Assembly: GCF_000263715.2 (NCBI RefSeq)
Contig: NZ_CM001514.1
Coordinates: 606,936-670,935, forward strand
Direction of reading: 5' to 3'
From: Pseudomonas synxantha BG33R
Lineage (GTDB): Bacteria > Pseudomonadota > Gammaproteobacteria > Pseudomonadales > Pseudomonadaceae
Length of the DNA stretch: 64,000 bases
Shown here: in pieces, positions 41,601 through 50,057 of the stretch
How the letters are laid out: every line of letters starts with the position of its first letter
Position numbering within the stretch: the first letter of the stretch is position 1
Translations under genes and position numbers: made by a program
The notes under the pieces: generated by a model
Told to the model about the DNA's origin: nothing
The model's database searches: none
The model's input: only the letters and a program-made list of their open reading frames with translations

Positions 41601-41975
41601 ACGCACGTTGTTGCCCAGGCGATCGTTGGCGGGGAGGTCATCCTGGGAGACCGGCAACTGCCGGATCCGCGTCTTCAGGTAGGTGGTGCGCGAATTGATG
41701 GCCGTGCCGGTTTTGCTCTTCAGCTCTCGCTCCAGAGCGTCGACCATTTGCTGGCTCAAGTCGTTGTAAAGATCTGTGAGGGCGTTGCCGAGGGTTTGCT
41801 CGCGCTCCACCAGATCCTTGCTCAGGCGCAGGTATTCTTTTTGCTCGTCCACGCCCATTTTGCCCATGAAGGCATTTACGTTTTCCTGTATCAGTTGAAA
41901 GATCTGTTGTTCGGCCCAGCTTTCGTTGGTGAGTAATGCAGGTTGCTCTGCGTCAAAGGTGACTGAGTTGGTCAT
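35685..41975 (-). CDS. Giant leucine-rich-repeat protein, putative effector/toxin
   Basis: 2,096 residues with no signal peptide. The N-terminal ~1,200 residues resemble the large DUF6543/dermonecrotic-toxin-like region of Pseudomonas LRR/NEL proteins, with a hydrophobic stretch near residues 405-465. From about 1,165 a module of helical linker (ending in a Cys-Trp motif: VKQCWRR, IRECWVK, ILSCWQL) plus a ~200-residue LRR block occurs three times, with LRR blocks at about 1250-1452, 1552-1754 and 1868-2070. Related proteins continue into a NEL E3 ubiquitin ligase domain; here the protein ends about 25 residues after the last block. I chose the ATG at 41975 (MTNSVTFDAE); 86 further codons upstream are open but look non-coding. 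Part is A+T-richer than its neighbours (30 G/C of 60 at 36961-37020). Function is inferred. Confidence 0.75.
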   Translation of the reverse strand: MTNSVTFDAEQPALLTNESWAEQQIFQLIQENVNAFMGKMGVDEQKEYLRLSKDLVEREQTLGNALTDLYNDLSQQMVDALERELKSKTGTAINSRTTYLKTRIRQLPVSQDDLPANDRLGNNVRIYKEDLGVREYERSITLLEAAYRNFGFTAYFSTEEQRASSISGNVISVKAFVAVARSVDIGTRISDYIEKEFKKRLSNPLFGLQSTKLLVALRDAYRTNESWSISEWEFNELKDWLFDTSVYWDLYQLDAGGEKIALPFFTRRFDTPDGSCVYSYFPDRPNGALRRHASRQEAVDSLQDQIRNDVGLAHFSWFMKAISLNNQEQLRTFIKPLKVNRDELAWHARILYDLFASKTPNRQKLAVEKIGTDIRCLAHTLPIHQAWPIQSDLIRLARTNKLADREAAIALATYLVSETLSMLLIPLPGGVTGLGKIMLVAMLGTLVYQSWSAIAALRRGQQAELVQAVGDILDLLVGLRLQGAAAKLSARRTRQLMNALGNPNYATAKDGKPGLWFINDYTQIDPNYLTGLEQNPQGLFEKDNRSYIKLQVDNQTKFAQVTLEKSSGRYQLDMPGSSSIHPYVTYSAKHDRWTLDPIDTRALNEAQLLQHMISPSELPLSPTACKRALDVAAVDRQELLDIWFDRRPTPVALTQAIENQQLRDGLTQLQTALGQNDGPLPPIADQVMPALMADLGTCTIKLYTPDGKTLLSSHAPVLGANTQPLATIELRKDGRDRYLALAFGSSIASLMQQVLQEHERLVPDSTLGKTGHGSEEQPLASRLLGLRKKLAAHLQTHQAAVYAALRDGRLRDHLNAKHPATRFAPTAQFEQTPGGELAIGLLRRRFPDLSRAMAADLLQHHPSLRDIGLYSRLEAPVREAIHKSIQQSTIIEALNALSDPSGLGLNAQSQALFCNLLTLLPGWPSDVGVQVYQGSTDQTGRITQRGSLLDTYGSEDADSFVMLVKSGTEYAGYLQDSGDLKTAVAGENSLLGATLHALTETQRNELGLEPHDIAVLAQDVLEQARVQQAHLPEFLTPSREAPLSNQSISAFRIPHKQVPDNADADGVHALGGRQYANIDDGPYQVMLDRDASSATGKVWRIVKPGDPVAMDADNIYNGSRFGESHAIRRNAANVWVSAIVGAPGGVRGEGHDWSFFRQLADRASALLNQLRSPQRRVHTLFPSFDQGQINAFIQSLGSDIAGGLERREAEYRTLSTELKAWRHANASESAGWAKLATDEVKQCWRRETGAQLKLPANLASLPALKADFSHVRELFMESVAWSENADVFLSNFTALERLDITRSKLAALPPAIGDMTKLTTLNLRSNHIRLDTQSAQKISALTTLKQVDLSGNPLGAALDFSQMPGLKTLDLSDTQIDQWPTGLHNASALKLVDLRNNQLRQVPEANLNPAPEQLNAMVHVNGVTLLEGNPFPAGYWKTLEAYWQRLATNHPELSTPAQTGAFRIEADAHEIQVVQRMYPEKNAQAAKEYLIGLGDNTETEMARIQAFDQLDKQLVCYIAEHDPNAPRPPGTQKPDSAYASKLIRECWVKSADSLRLPSLRAPLPALTADFSHVKILSIDSVTSSAGADTFLANFPNLTVLSIAYSNIETLPASIGQMKKLVNLSLCRNNMKLDETSASILSKLDQLGVLDLSENPLQITPDFSTMTSLNTVVLSNTGISQWPTGLLNLPSLAHLDLRFNNLREVPQANLNPAAENLQTVARINAGTRLEGNRFPAQYWKKFDEYWQRLYDTHPELADPADPKVFDVKNSPAQRYRQQHPTMRIKECRERLWRMGQGVSSGTLGRQFERLTAQLDYWVRVEGGDVQDASSSTQQGDRLRADLEKARERILSCWQLNAPQQFAANGTPIGQELNLSGLKLPNLPPINADFKHVGSLKLSKMNLKALPKGFLGQFRNIRWLNLARNHLTELPEGVAEMNGLTRLFLQNNQLKLTVEAAQVLSGRTTLKALWLHNNPGLETPPDFSLMTEMCDVNLSNTGIDTWPTGLFTQPGLERIKLNHNQITEIPDYVVEPTANWLAHSVQVNSITEVSHNPLSSVTRVQIQRYEQRLLAAGMMLNAEPNLITTAAVTKDRESTREM

Positions 41976-42287
41976 GGTGTGTGCTCGGGAAGAGAGCGCT
42001 TGGCACAGCAGCGTGGCAGGCGCTCTGTTGAAAAGATTGAGCGACCTTAGGGCGGGCAGTACCAGAAGAAGAGGTGCATAAAGCTGTGCGCTGAAAACGC
42101 CTGCGTAGTGCACCCCCAGTGACGACGCGTGATCAGCGCGCCTATGTGGGCCTCGCCCCCAGCAAAACCGGGCTATAAGCGCCGTCGGGCTCGGCGTGGC
42201 TAAAAGCCGACCATTGCCGTCGGAATTGGTCAAAATTTGTGCTATATTCCGCGCCCGCGATTTTTCATCTCAACACCGGTCACCGTC
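41976..42287. other. Divergent intergenic region between the LRR gene and ygiQ
   Basis: 312 bp holding the promoters of both genes. Apart from an extended -10 near 42240 facing ygiQ, I see no gene, repeat or clear operator in it. Confidence 0.6.
42240..42248 (+). promoter_or_regulatory. Extended -10 promoter candidate for ygiQ
   Basis: TGCTATATT (TGn plus TATATT), 40 bp before the ygiQ ATG. There is no good -35 at 17 bp, as is allowed for extended -10 promoters. Confidence 0.4.
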
Positions 42288-44591
<2,304 letters not shown>

Positions 44592-44610
44592 TCATCGCTT
44601 GAATATGCAG

Positions 44611-44640
44611 AACGCCAGCCTCGTGCTGGCGTTTTGCTTT
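44611..44640 (+). terminator. Terminator downstream of ygiQ
   Basis: AACGCCAGC and GCTGGCGTT around CTCGT, followed by TTTTGCTTT. Confidence 0.88.
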
Positions 44641-44687
44641 CTGGTCGAGGGGGAGCCTGTTTGGTAAGGTGGCGTCCATTAGATTGC

Positions 44688-44750
44688 TATCGCAGGCAAG
44701 CCAGCTCCCACACTTGGAATGCATTCCCCAGTGGGAGCTTGCCTGCTATG
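44688..44750. repeat. REPIN, one arm degenerate
   Basis: The left arm is the full GGGAGCTGGCTTGCC-class REP (as complement); the right arm reads GTGGGAGCTTGCCTGCTAT and has lost several central bases. Confidence 0.8.
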
Positions 44751-44790
44751 AGGCCGGTCTGGGCACTATCAATTTCAAGGAAGAACACTT

Positions 44791-45711
44791 ATGGGCAACC
44801 CCTTGCTCAACATTGGCATGGACTCCAACCGCTCCCAGTTCATGGCGCGCCAGCGCATTGAGAGCCAGATCAACCTGCCGCGCCTGTTTGCGGCCATCGA
44901 CGCCGATCCAGGTATCGTTGGCGCAGGCGTCGTATACATCGACGCCGACTTCAACGTCATTACCCTGCGCGAATTCAAGCCCATCTGCAGCATCAAGCCC
45001 AAGCGCATCATTTTGCGTGAAGCGCAGAAGTACATTGCGCCAACGCAGTTTGCTCAACATGTCGTGAGCAATCCTCGAGAATCGCGACTGATTGGCGAAG
45101 CCGTGAATACCGGAGTCTCCTGCTTTGGGGCTGTCATCAGTTGGGCTGCGATCGCCAGTGGAACAATTCTGGTGCCTTTCAGTGCCGGCGCCAGTTCCGT
45201 CATCGTTGTGGTGGGGTATGCGGCTGCCGGCGCAAGTTCGCTTCAGTGTTTCAACGGCATTGCCCGGACAGCGCTGGAGGTCGCCAAGCCTGAGGTAAAG
45301 GATTGGCTCGACAGTGAGGGCTGGTACCAGAATGCTTCCATTGTGCTGGACGCAGTATCCCTGGCAGGCGTGGGCGCCTCGGCCCTGACGACGGTCAAGC
45401 TGGTTAGGGCCGCCACTGCATCGACGGGCAAGAGCCTGCGTGAAGTGCTTCGCGGTTTGAATCGCCAGGAAAGAGCCAAGCTGACGAAAGAGCTACTCAG
45501 CATCAACCATCCCAGCTTGACTGCGAAGATGCTCAAATTGAAGCAGGCGTCGGGTGAGCTCACCAAGCGTTTCACCCCTACGCAGCTCAAGCACAGCACC
45601 ACTACCCAGATCAAAGACGTCCTGGGCGCAAGCATAGGGTTTGGCGGGAGTGCGTACTCCGGAAACGTCAATACCATAGCGATAGGGTTGTACGAGGAAA
45701 TAAACGAATGA
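44791..45711 (+). CDS. Uncharacterised protein with hydrophobic core, putative effector
   Basis: 306 residues. The soluble N-terminus (1 to about 95) contains PRLFAAIDADPGIVGAGVVY and KPICSIKPKRIILREAQKYI. A glycine/alanine-rich hydrophobic stretch (about 105-165, two or three possible membrane helices) follows, then a basic helical C-terminus. I know similar proteins from other pseudomonads, some mislabelled NAD synthetase, but no such domain is visible. It overlaps by ATGA with a small membrane protein gene, and a decayed paralogue of that follows. This order fits a pore-forming effector with immunity proteins, which is inference only. Confidence 0.6.
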   Translation: MGNPLLNIGMDSNRSQFMARQRIESQINLPRLFAAIDADPGIVGAGVVYIDADFNVITLREFKPICSIKPKRIILREAQKYIAPTQFAQHVVSNPRESRLIGEAVNTGVSCFGAVISWAAIASGTILVPFSAGASSVIVVVGYAAAGASSLQCFNGIARTALEVAKPEVKDWLDSEGWYQNASIVLDAVSLAGVGASALTTVKLVRAATASTGKSLREVLRGLNRQERAKLTKELLSINHPSLTAKMLKLKQASGELTKRFTPTQLKHSTTTQIKDVLGASIGFGGSAYSGNVNTIAIGLYEEINE

Positions 45712-46166
45712 ACGAGTTAATGACGCTACGCGACTTTTTCAGGCAATACTTTCTGACGTTTATGGGCGGCGTATTTGCTGCGTGTTTTTCTTTGGCATTG
45801 GCTGTGGCGCTGACGTTCGTCACCTATTTTCGTGATGTGCCGCTGGCTCAAGTGGGGCTCAAGATCATGTTGGTCGGGGCGCTGCTCATTCTGTTGACGG
45901 TCCATAGCAACTTTATGATGTTGCGGGGCCGACCCTCCTGGGTGTGGGTAATGGTCGGTATCTACGTCGCCTGTCTACTGTTTGTCGTTCCGATGGTTCA
46001 ATTCCGGCCTCACAAAGTTCTTTATGGGTTGGCGCTGTTATTCCCATTGCTCGGATTATTGACACTCAATAGCAAGGTTCAACGAGAGATGCGCACGAAA
46101 CTCGTGGAAATCCGTCGCATTCGGCAGTCTGTCAAATCAACCGTCAGATCGAGTAGTCGCATGTGA
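45708..46166 (+). CDS. Four-helix membrane protein, putative immunity protein
   Basis: 152 residues with hydrophobic helices near 15-38, 47-66, 73-95 and 102-121, and a basic cytoplasmic tail (LNSKVQREMRTKLVEIRRIR). No known domain is recognised. It is translationally coupled to the upstream 306-residue gene (ATGA) and to the downstream remnant (GTGA), and it is low in G+C for this genome (29 of 60 at 45721-45780). A small coupled membrane protein after a protein with a hydrophobic core is the usual form of immunity to membrane-acting toxins. Confidence 0.6.
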   Translation: MNELMTLRDFFRQYFLTFMGGVFAACFSLALAVALTFVTYFRDVPLAQVGLKIMLVGALLILLTVHSNFMMLRGRPSWVWVMVGIYVACLLFVVPMVQFRPHKVLYGLALLFPLLGLLTLNSKVQREMRTKLVEIRRIRQSVKSTVRSSSRM

Positions 46167-46429
46167 AGGAGCCGCCTTCGATAAACAGATTCCTGGCGCG
46201 TCATTTCCCCGTATTCATGGGGACGATTTTCATGGCGATCTTCTCCGGCTCAGCTGTGGTTTCCATGGCTGGCGTGACCTGTTTGCGCGGTGTTGATTGT
46301 ACTCTTTCCGCTGTTGGGGTTACTGCTGCTCAACAGCAAACGCCACCGCGAAATGCGCAAAAAACTGTCCGAGATACGCCATCTGCGCCAAGCCGCAATC
46401 GCAAAGCGCAAAGCCCGTTGATTGAGTAG
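46163..46429 (+). pseudogene. Decayed paralogue of the upstream membrane protein gene
   Basis: From the GTG the frame reads NRFLARHFPVFMGTIFMAIF, matching residues 7-27 of the preceding protein. After about residue 42 the frame turns into nonsense (AQQQTPPRNAQKTVRDT). In another frame from about 46292 the sequence reads LIVLFPLLGLLLLNSKRHR, matching that protein's C-terminus, and runs to a TGA at 46419-46421. The middle ~60 codons are missing. A frame-shifting internal deletion explains this, so only the two ends of the gene survive. Confidence 0.72.
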
Positions 46430-46555
46430 ATTCACCACCCATCCTCACACTGGCGCCACAAATGTGTGCAGCCCTTGCACCGTGGCACGTACGTTGGCGC
46501 CGTTTTGGTGCTGTACTGCACCGGGTCATACGATAAAGCGCAATGACGGCCGCTC

Positions 46556-46570
46556 TGGCATAAGTCTTGC
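46556..46570 (+). promoter_or_regulatory. Sigma54 promoter of the transglutaminase/ATP-grasp operon
   Basis: TGGCATAAGTCTTGC matches the -24/-12 consensus TGGCAYR-N4-TTGC at every fixed position and lies 39 bp before the GTG start of the first gene. It predicts control by RpoN and an enhancer-binding protein, perhaps NtrC; no enhancer site was identified. Confidence 0.65.
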
Positions 46571-46608
46571 GCGCTTTGTGTTCATGCCCTGGCTCGCAGG
46601 AGGCCGCC

Positions 46609-49600
46609 GTGTCGATTCATGTCGCGTTGCACCACGTTACGCATTACCGCTACGACCGTGCTGTTGAACTCGGCCCACAGATCGTTCGGCTACGCCCGGC
46701 GGCCCATAGCCGTACGCGGATTTTGTCCTACGCGCTGAAAGTGCTGCCGGAGCAGCATTTCATCAACTGGCAGCAAGACCCTCAGGGTAATTACCTGGCG
46801 CGCCTGGTATTCCCGGAAAAGACTGACGAGTTGCGCGTCGAAGTCGACTTAGTCGCCGAGATGGCGGTGTTCAATCCGTTCGATTTTTTCCTGGAGCCCT
46901 ACGCCGAAAAAATCCCGTTCAGCTACGCCGCCGATGAGCAGCGCGAGCTGGCGCCGTATCTGGAAACCTTGCCGCTGACGCCAAGGTTTGCCGCCTACCT
47001 GGCCGGTATTGACCGCACACCCTTGCCCGCGGTGGATTTCCTGGTTGGGCTGAACCAACGCCTGGCCGCCGATATCGGCTACCTGATCCGCATGGAACCG
47101 GGCGTGCAAACCCCGGAGTTCACCCTGGAAAACGCGTCCGGCTCCTGCCGCGACTCGGCCTGGCTGTTGGTGCAATTGCTGCGCAACCTCGGCTTGGCGG
47201 CGCGATTTGTCTCTGGTTATCTGATTCAGCTCACCGCTGACGTCAAAGCCCTCGACGGCCCCTCCGGTACCGAGGTGGACTTCACCGACCTGCACGCCTG
47301 GTGCGAAGTGTATTTGCCCGGCGCTGGCTGGATTGGCCTGGATGCCACGTCCGGGTTGTTCGCCGGTGAAGGGCATATCCCCTTGGCCTGTAGTCCCGAC
47401 CCATCCTCCGCTGCACCGATCAGTGGGTTGGTGGAACCGTGCGAATGCGAATTCACCCACGAGATGTCGGTGGAGCGCATCTGGGAAGCGCCACGGGTGA
47501 CCAAGCCCTACACCGAAGAACAATGGCTGGCGATCCAGGCCCTGGGCCGGCAGATCGATGGCGATCTGCTCAAGGACGACGTACGCCTGACCATGGGCGG
47601 CGAGCCGACCTTCGTTTCTATCGACGACCCCGACGGCGCCGAGTGGAACACCGCAGCCCTGGGGCCGGACAAGCGTCGCCTGTCGGCCGAGCTGTTCCAG
47701 CGCCTGCGCCAGCACTATGCGCCCAAGGGCCTGGTGCATTTCGGCCAAGGCAAGTGGTACCCCGGCGAGCAACTGCCGCGCTGGTCGCTCAATTGCTACT
47801 GGCGCCGCGACGGCGTGCCGATCTGGCACAACAGTGCACTGGTCGCCGATGAGCAAGAAGACTACGGCGCCGATGGGGTGATGGCCGGGCGTTTCCTGGC
47901 CAGCGTCGCCGAGCGCCTGAAACTGCCGGCGCGCTTTGTGTTCCCTGCGTTCGAGGACAATTTCTACTACCTGTGGCGCGAAGGGGCGCTGCCCCAGAAC
48001 GTCACCGCCCAAGACCCGCGCCTGAGCGACGACCTGGAGCGTGAGCGCCTGCGCAAAGTGTTCAGCCAGGGCCTGGATAAAGTCATCGGCCAAGTGCTGC
48101 CGCTGGCACGGACTGCGGCCAATGACCGCTGGCAGAGTGGGCGTTGGTACCTGCGCGATAACCACTGCCGCCTGGTGCCGGGTGATTCGCCGCTGGGTTA
48201 CCGGCTGCCGTTGGCTTCCCAGCCCTGGGTGACGGCGGCAGAGTATCCGTTCGTGCACCCGACCGACCCGAACCAGGACCAGCCCGGGCTTCCCACGGCG
48301 GAGCAACTGCGCAGCCCTGGCGAGCCGGCCCGGAGTGACGAGCGTGTGCCGCAGGTGGATGAGTCCGCCGACTGGCTGACCCGTACCGCGCTGTGCGCCG
48401 AAGCACGGGAAGGGCGCCTGTACCTGTTTATGCCGCCGCTGGAGCGCGTCGAGGATTACCTGGAGCTGGTGACTGCCATTGAGGCCACCGCCCAAGAGCT
48501 GCATTGCCCGGTACTGCTGGAGGGCTACGAGCCGCCAGCGGATACGCGCCTGAGCAATTTCCGGGTCACGCCAGATCCTGGTGTCATCGAGGTCAACGTA
48601 CAGCCGTCCGCCACCTGGGACGAGTTGGTGGAACGCACCGAATTCCTCTACGAAGAGGCCCGGCAAACCCGCCTGACCACCGAGAAGTTCATGATCGATG
48701 GGCGCCATACCGGCACCGGTGGCGGTAACCACTTCGTGCTGGGCGGCGCGACGCCCAAGGACTCGCCCTTCCTGCGCCGGCCGGACCTGCTGCGCAGCCT
48801 GATCAGCTACTGGCACAACCACCCGTCGTTGTCCTATTTGTTCTCCGGCCTGTTTATCGGCCCCACCTCCCAGGCGCCCAGGGTGGATGAGGCGCGCAAC
48901 GATGCGCTGTATGAACTGGAAATCGCCTTCGCGCAGATGCCGGCACCGGGCGAGGAGTGCCCGCCGTGGTTAGTGGATCGCCTGTTGCGCAACCTGCTGA
49001 TCGACGTGACGGGTAATACCCATCGCGCCGAATTCTGTATCGACAAACTCTACTCACCGGACGGCGCCACGGGCCGCCTGGGCCTGCTGGAGTTGCGCGC
49101 TTTCGAAATGCCACCCCATGCGCGCATGAGCCTGACTCAGCAATTGCTGCTGCGCGCGCTGGTCGCACGGTTCTGGCGCGAACCTTATGCGCCGCCGAAG
49201 CTGGCGCGTTGGGGCACTGAGTTGCACGACCGCTTCCTGTTGCCGCACTTTATCGAGCAGGACTTTGCTGACGTGATCGTCGAGCTGAACGCGGCCGGCT
49301 ACCCGCTGCGTGCCGAATGGTTCGCGCCGCACTTGGAATTCCGCTTCCCCAAGGTGGGCGACTACGCCGTCAGCGGTATCGAACTGGAACTGCGCCAGGC
49401 CCTGGAGCCTTGGCATGTGTTGGGCGAGGAGGGCGCGGTAGGCGGCACGGTACGTTATGTGGATTCGTCTCTGGAGCGCCTGCAAGTCAAGTTGACTGGC
49501 CTGCCGGCGCAGCGCTATCTGCTGACCTGCAACGGCATACCCGTGCCGCTGCAACCGACCGGTCGGGTGGGAGAGTTTGTTGCCGGTGTGCGTTACCGCG

Positions 49601-49899
49601 CCTGGCAACCGGCCAACTGCCTGCAACCGACCATTGCAGTCCATGCGCCGTTGGTGTTCGACCTGCTCGACACCTGGATGCAGCGCTCGCTGGGTGGCTG
49701 CCAATACCATGTGGCGCATCCGGGCGGGCGCAATTACGACAGCTTGCCGGTGAATGCCAATGAGGCGGAAAGCCGGCGCATGGCGCGGTTTTTCCGCTTG
49801 GGGCATAGCCCTGGCAAGCTTGTGGTGCCGACTGTAGTGGTGAACGGTGAATTGCCAATGACCCTGGATTTGCGGCGTTTTACAAAAAATAAGGAATGA
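46609..49899 (+). CDS. Large transglutaminase-like protein (transglutaminase N + DUF2126)
   Basis: 1,096 residues. The N-terminal ~290 residues are a bacterial transglutaminase-like cysteine protease fold with a visible triad: Cys180 (SGSCRDS), His229 (LHAW) and Asp245 (LDATSG). The remaining ~800 residues are the DUF2126 region (LTMGGEPTF and TGGGNHFVLGG), related to glutamine-synthetase/ATP-grasp-type ligases. The GTG after GCAGGAGG begins VSIHVALHHVTHY, typical of the family. It heads a three-gene operon and may work on peptide tags. No target is known. Confidence 0.88.
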   Translation: MSIHVALHHVTHYRYDRAVELGPQIVRLRPAAHSRTRILSYALKVLPEQHFINWQQDPQGNYLARLVFPEKTDELRVEVDLVAEMAVFNPFDFFLEPYAEKIPFSYAADEQRELAPYLETLPLTPRFAAYLAGIDRTPLPAVDFLVGLNQRLAADIGYLIRMEPGVQTPEFTLENASGSCRDSAWLLVQLLRNLGLAARFVSGYLIQLTADVKALDGPSGTEVDFTDLHAWCEVYLPGAGWIGLDATSGLFAGEGHIPLACSPDPSSAAPISGLVEPCECEFTHEMSVERIWEAPRVTKPYTEEQWLAIQALGRQIDGDLLKDDVRLTMGGEPTFVSIDDPDGAEWNTAALGPDKRRLSAELFQRLRQHYAPKGLVHFGQGKWYPGEQLPRWSLNCYWRRDGVPIWHNSALVADEQEDYGADGVMAGRFLASVAERLKLPARFVFPAFEDNFYYLWREGALPQNVTAQDPRLSDDLERERLRKVFSQGLDKVIGQVLPLARTAANDRWQSGRWYLRDNHCRLVPGDSPLGYRLPLASQPWVTAAEYPFVHPTDPNQDQPGLPTAEQLRSPGEPARSDERVPQVDESADWLTRTALCAEAREGRLYLFMPPLERVEDYLELVTAIEATAQELHCPVLLEGYEPPADTRLSNFRVTPDPGVIEVNVQPSATWDELVERTEFLYEEARQTRLTTEKFMIDGRHTGTGGGNHFVLGGATPKDSPFLRRPDLLRSLISYWHNHPSLSYLFSGLFIGPTSQAPRVDEARNDALYELEIAFAQMPAPGEECPPWLVDRLLRNLLIDVTGNTHRAEFCIDKLYSPDGATGRLGLLELRAFEMPPHARMSLTQQLLLRALVARFWREPYAPPKLARWGTELHDRFLLPHFIEQDFADVIVELNAAGYPLRAEWFAPHLEFRFPKVGDYAVSGIELELRQALEPWHVLGEEGAVGGTVRYVDSSLERLQVKLTGLPAQRYLLTCNGIPVPLQPTGRVGEFVAGVRYRAWQPANCLQPTIAVHAPLVFDLLDTWMQRSLGGCQYHVAHPGGRNYDSLPVNANEAESRRMARFFRLGHSPGKLVVPTVVVNGELPMTLDLRRFTKNKE

Positions 49900-49909
49900 A
49901 CATTATCCA

Positions 49910-50003
49910 AGTGTGGGAGCTGGCTTGCCTGCGATAGCGGTGGTTCAGTCGATAGTTCTGGTGACTGACACACCGCTATCGCAGGCAAGTCAGCTCCCAC
50001 ATT
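49910..50003. repeat. REPIN
   Basis: A GGGAGCTGGCTTGCC-class pair; the spacer also carries an inverted ATAGCGGTG / CACCGCTAT. It separates the first and second genes of the transglutaminase operon by about 158 bp and may affect their relative expression. Confidence 0.9.
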
Positions 50004-50057
50004 GGATCGTAGTGAATTTGAGTTAACCTGACTTCCCTTGCCTCTGCCGAGCGTTCC

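Noticed and set aside
41976..42233. The longer start of the LRR gene, adding 86 residues
   Set aside because: The extra residues are Arg/Pro/Leu-rich and unlike the rest, and the extended frame would cross the divergent promoter region of ygiQ; the ATG at 41975 begins protein-like sequence.
44791..45711. NAD synthetase as the product of the 306-residue gene
   Set aside because: Similar proteins sometimes bear that label, but the SGGVDS PP-loop of NAD synthetases is absent. The true nadE is at 54552.
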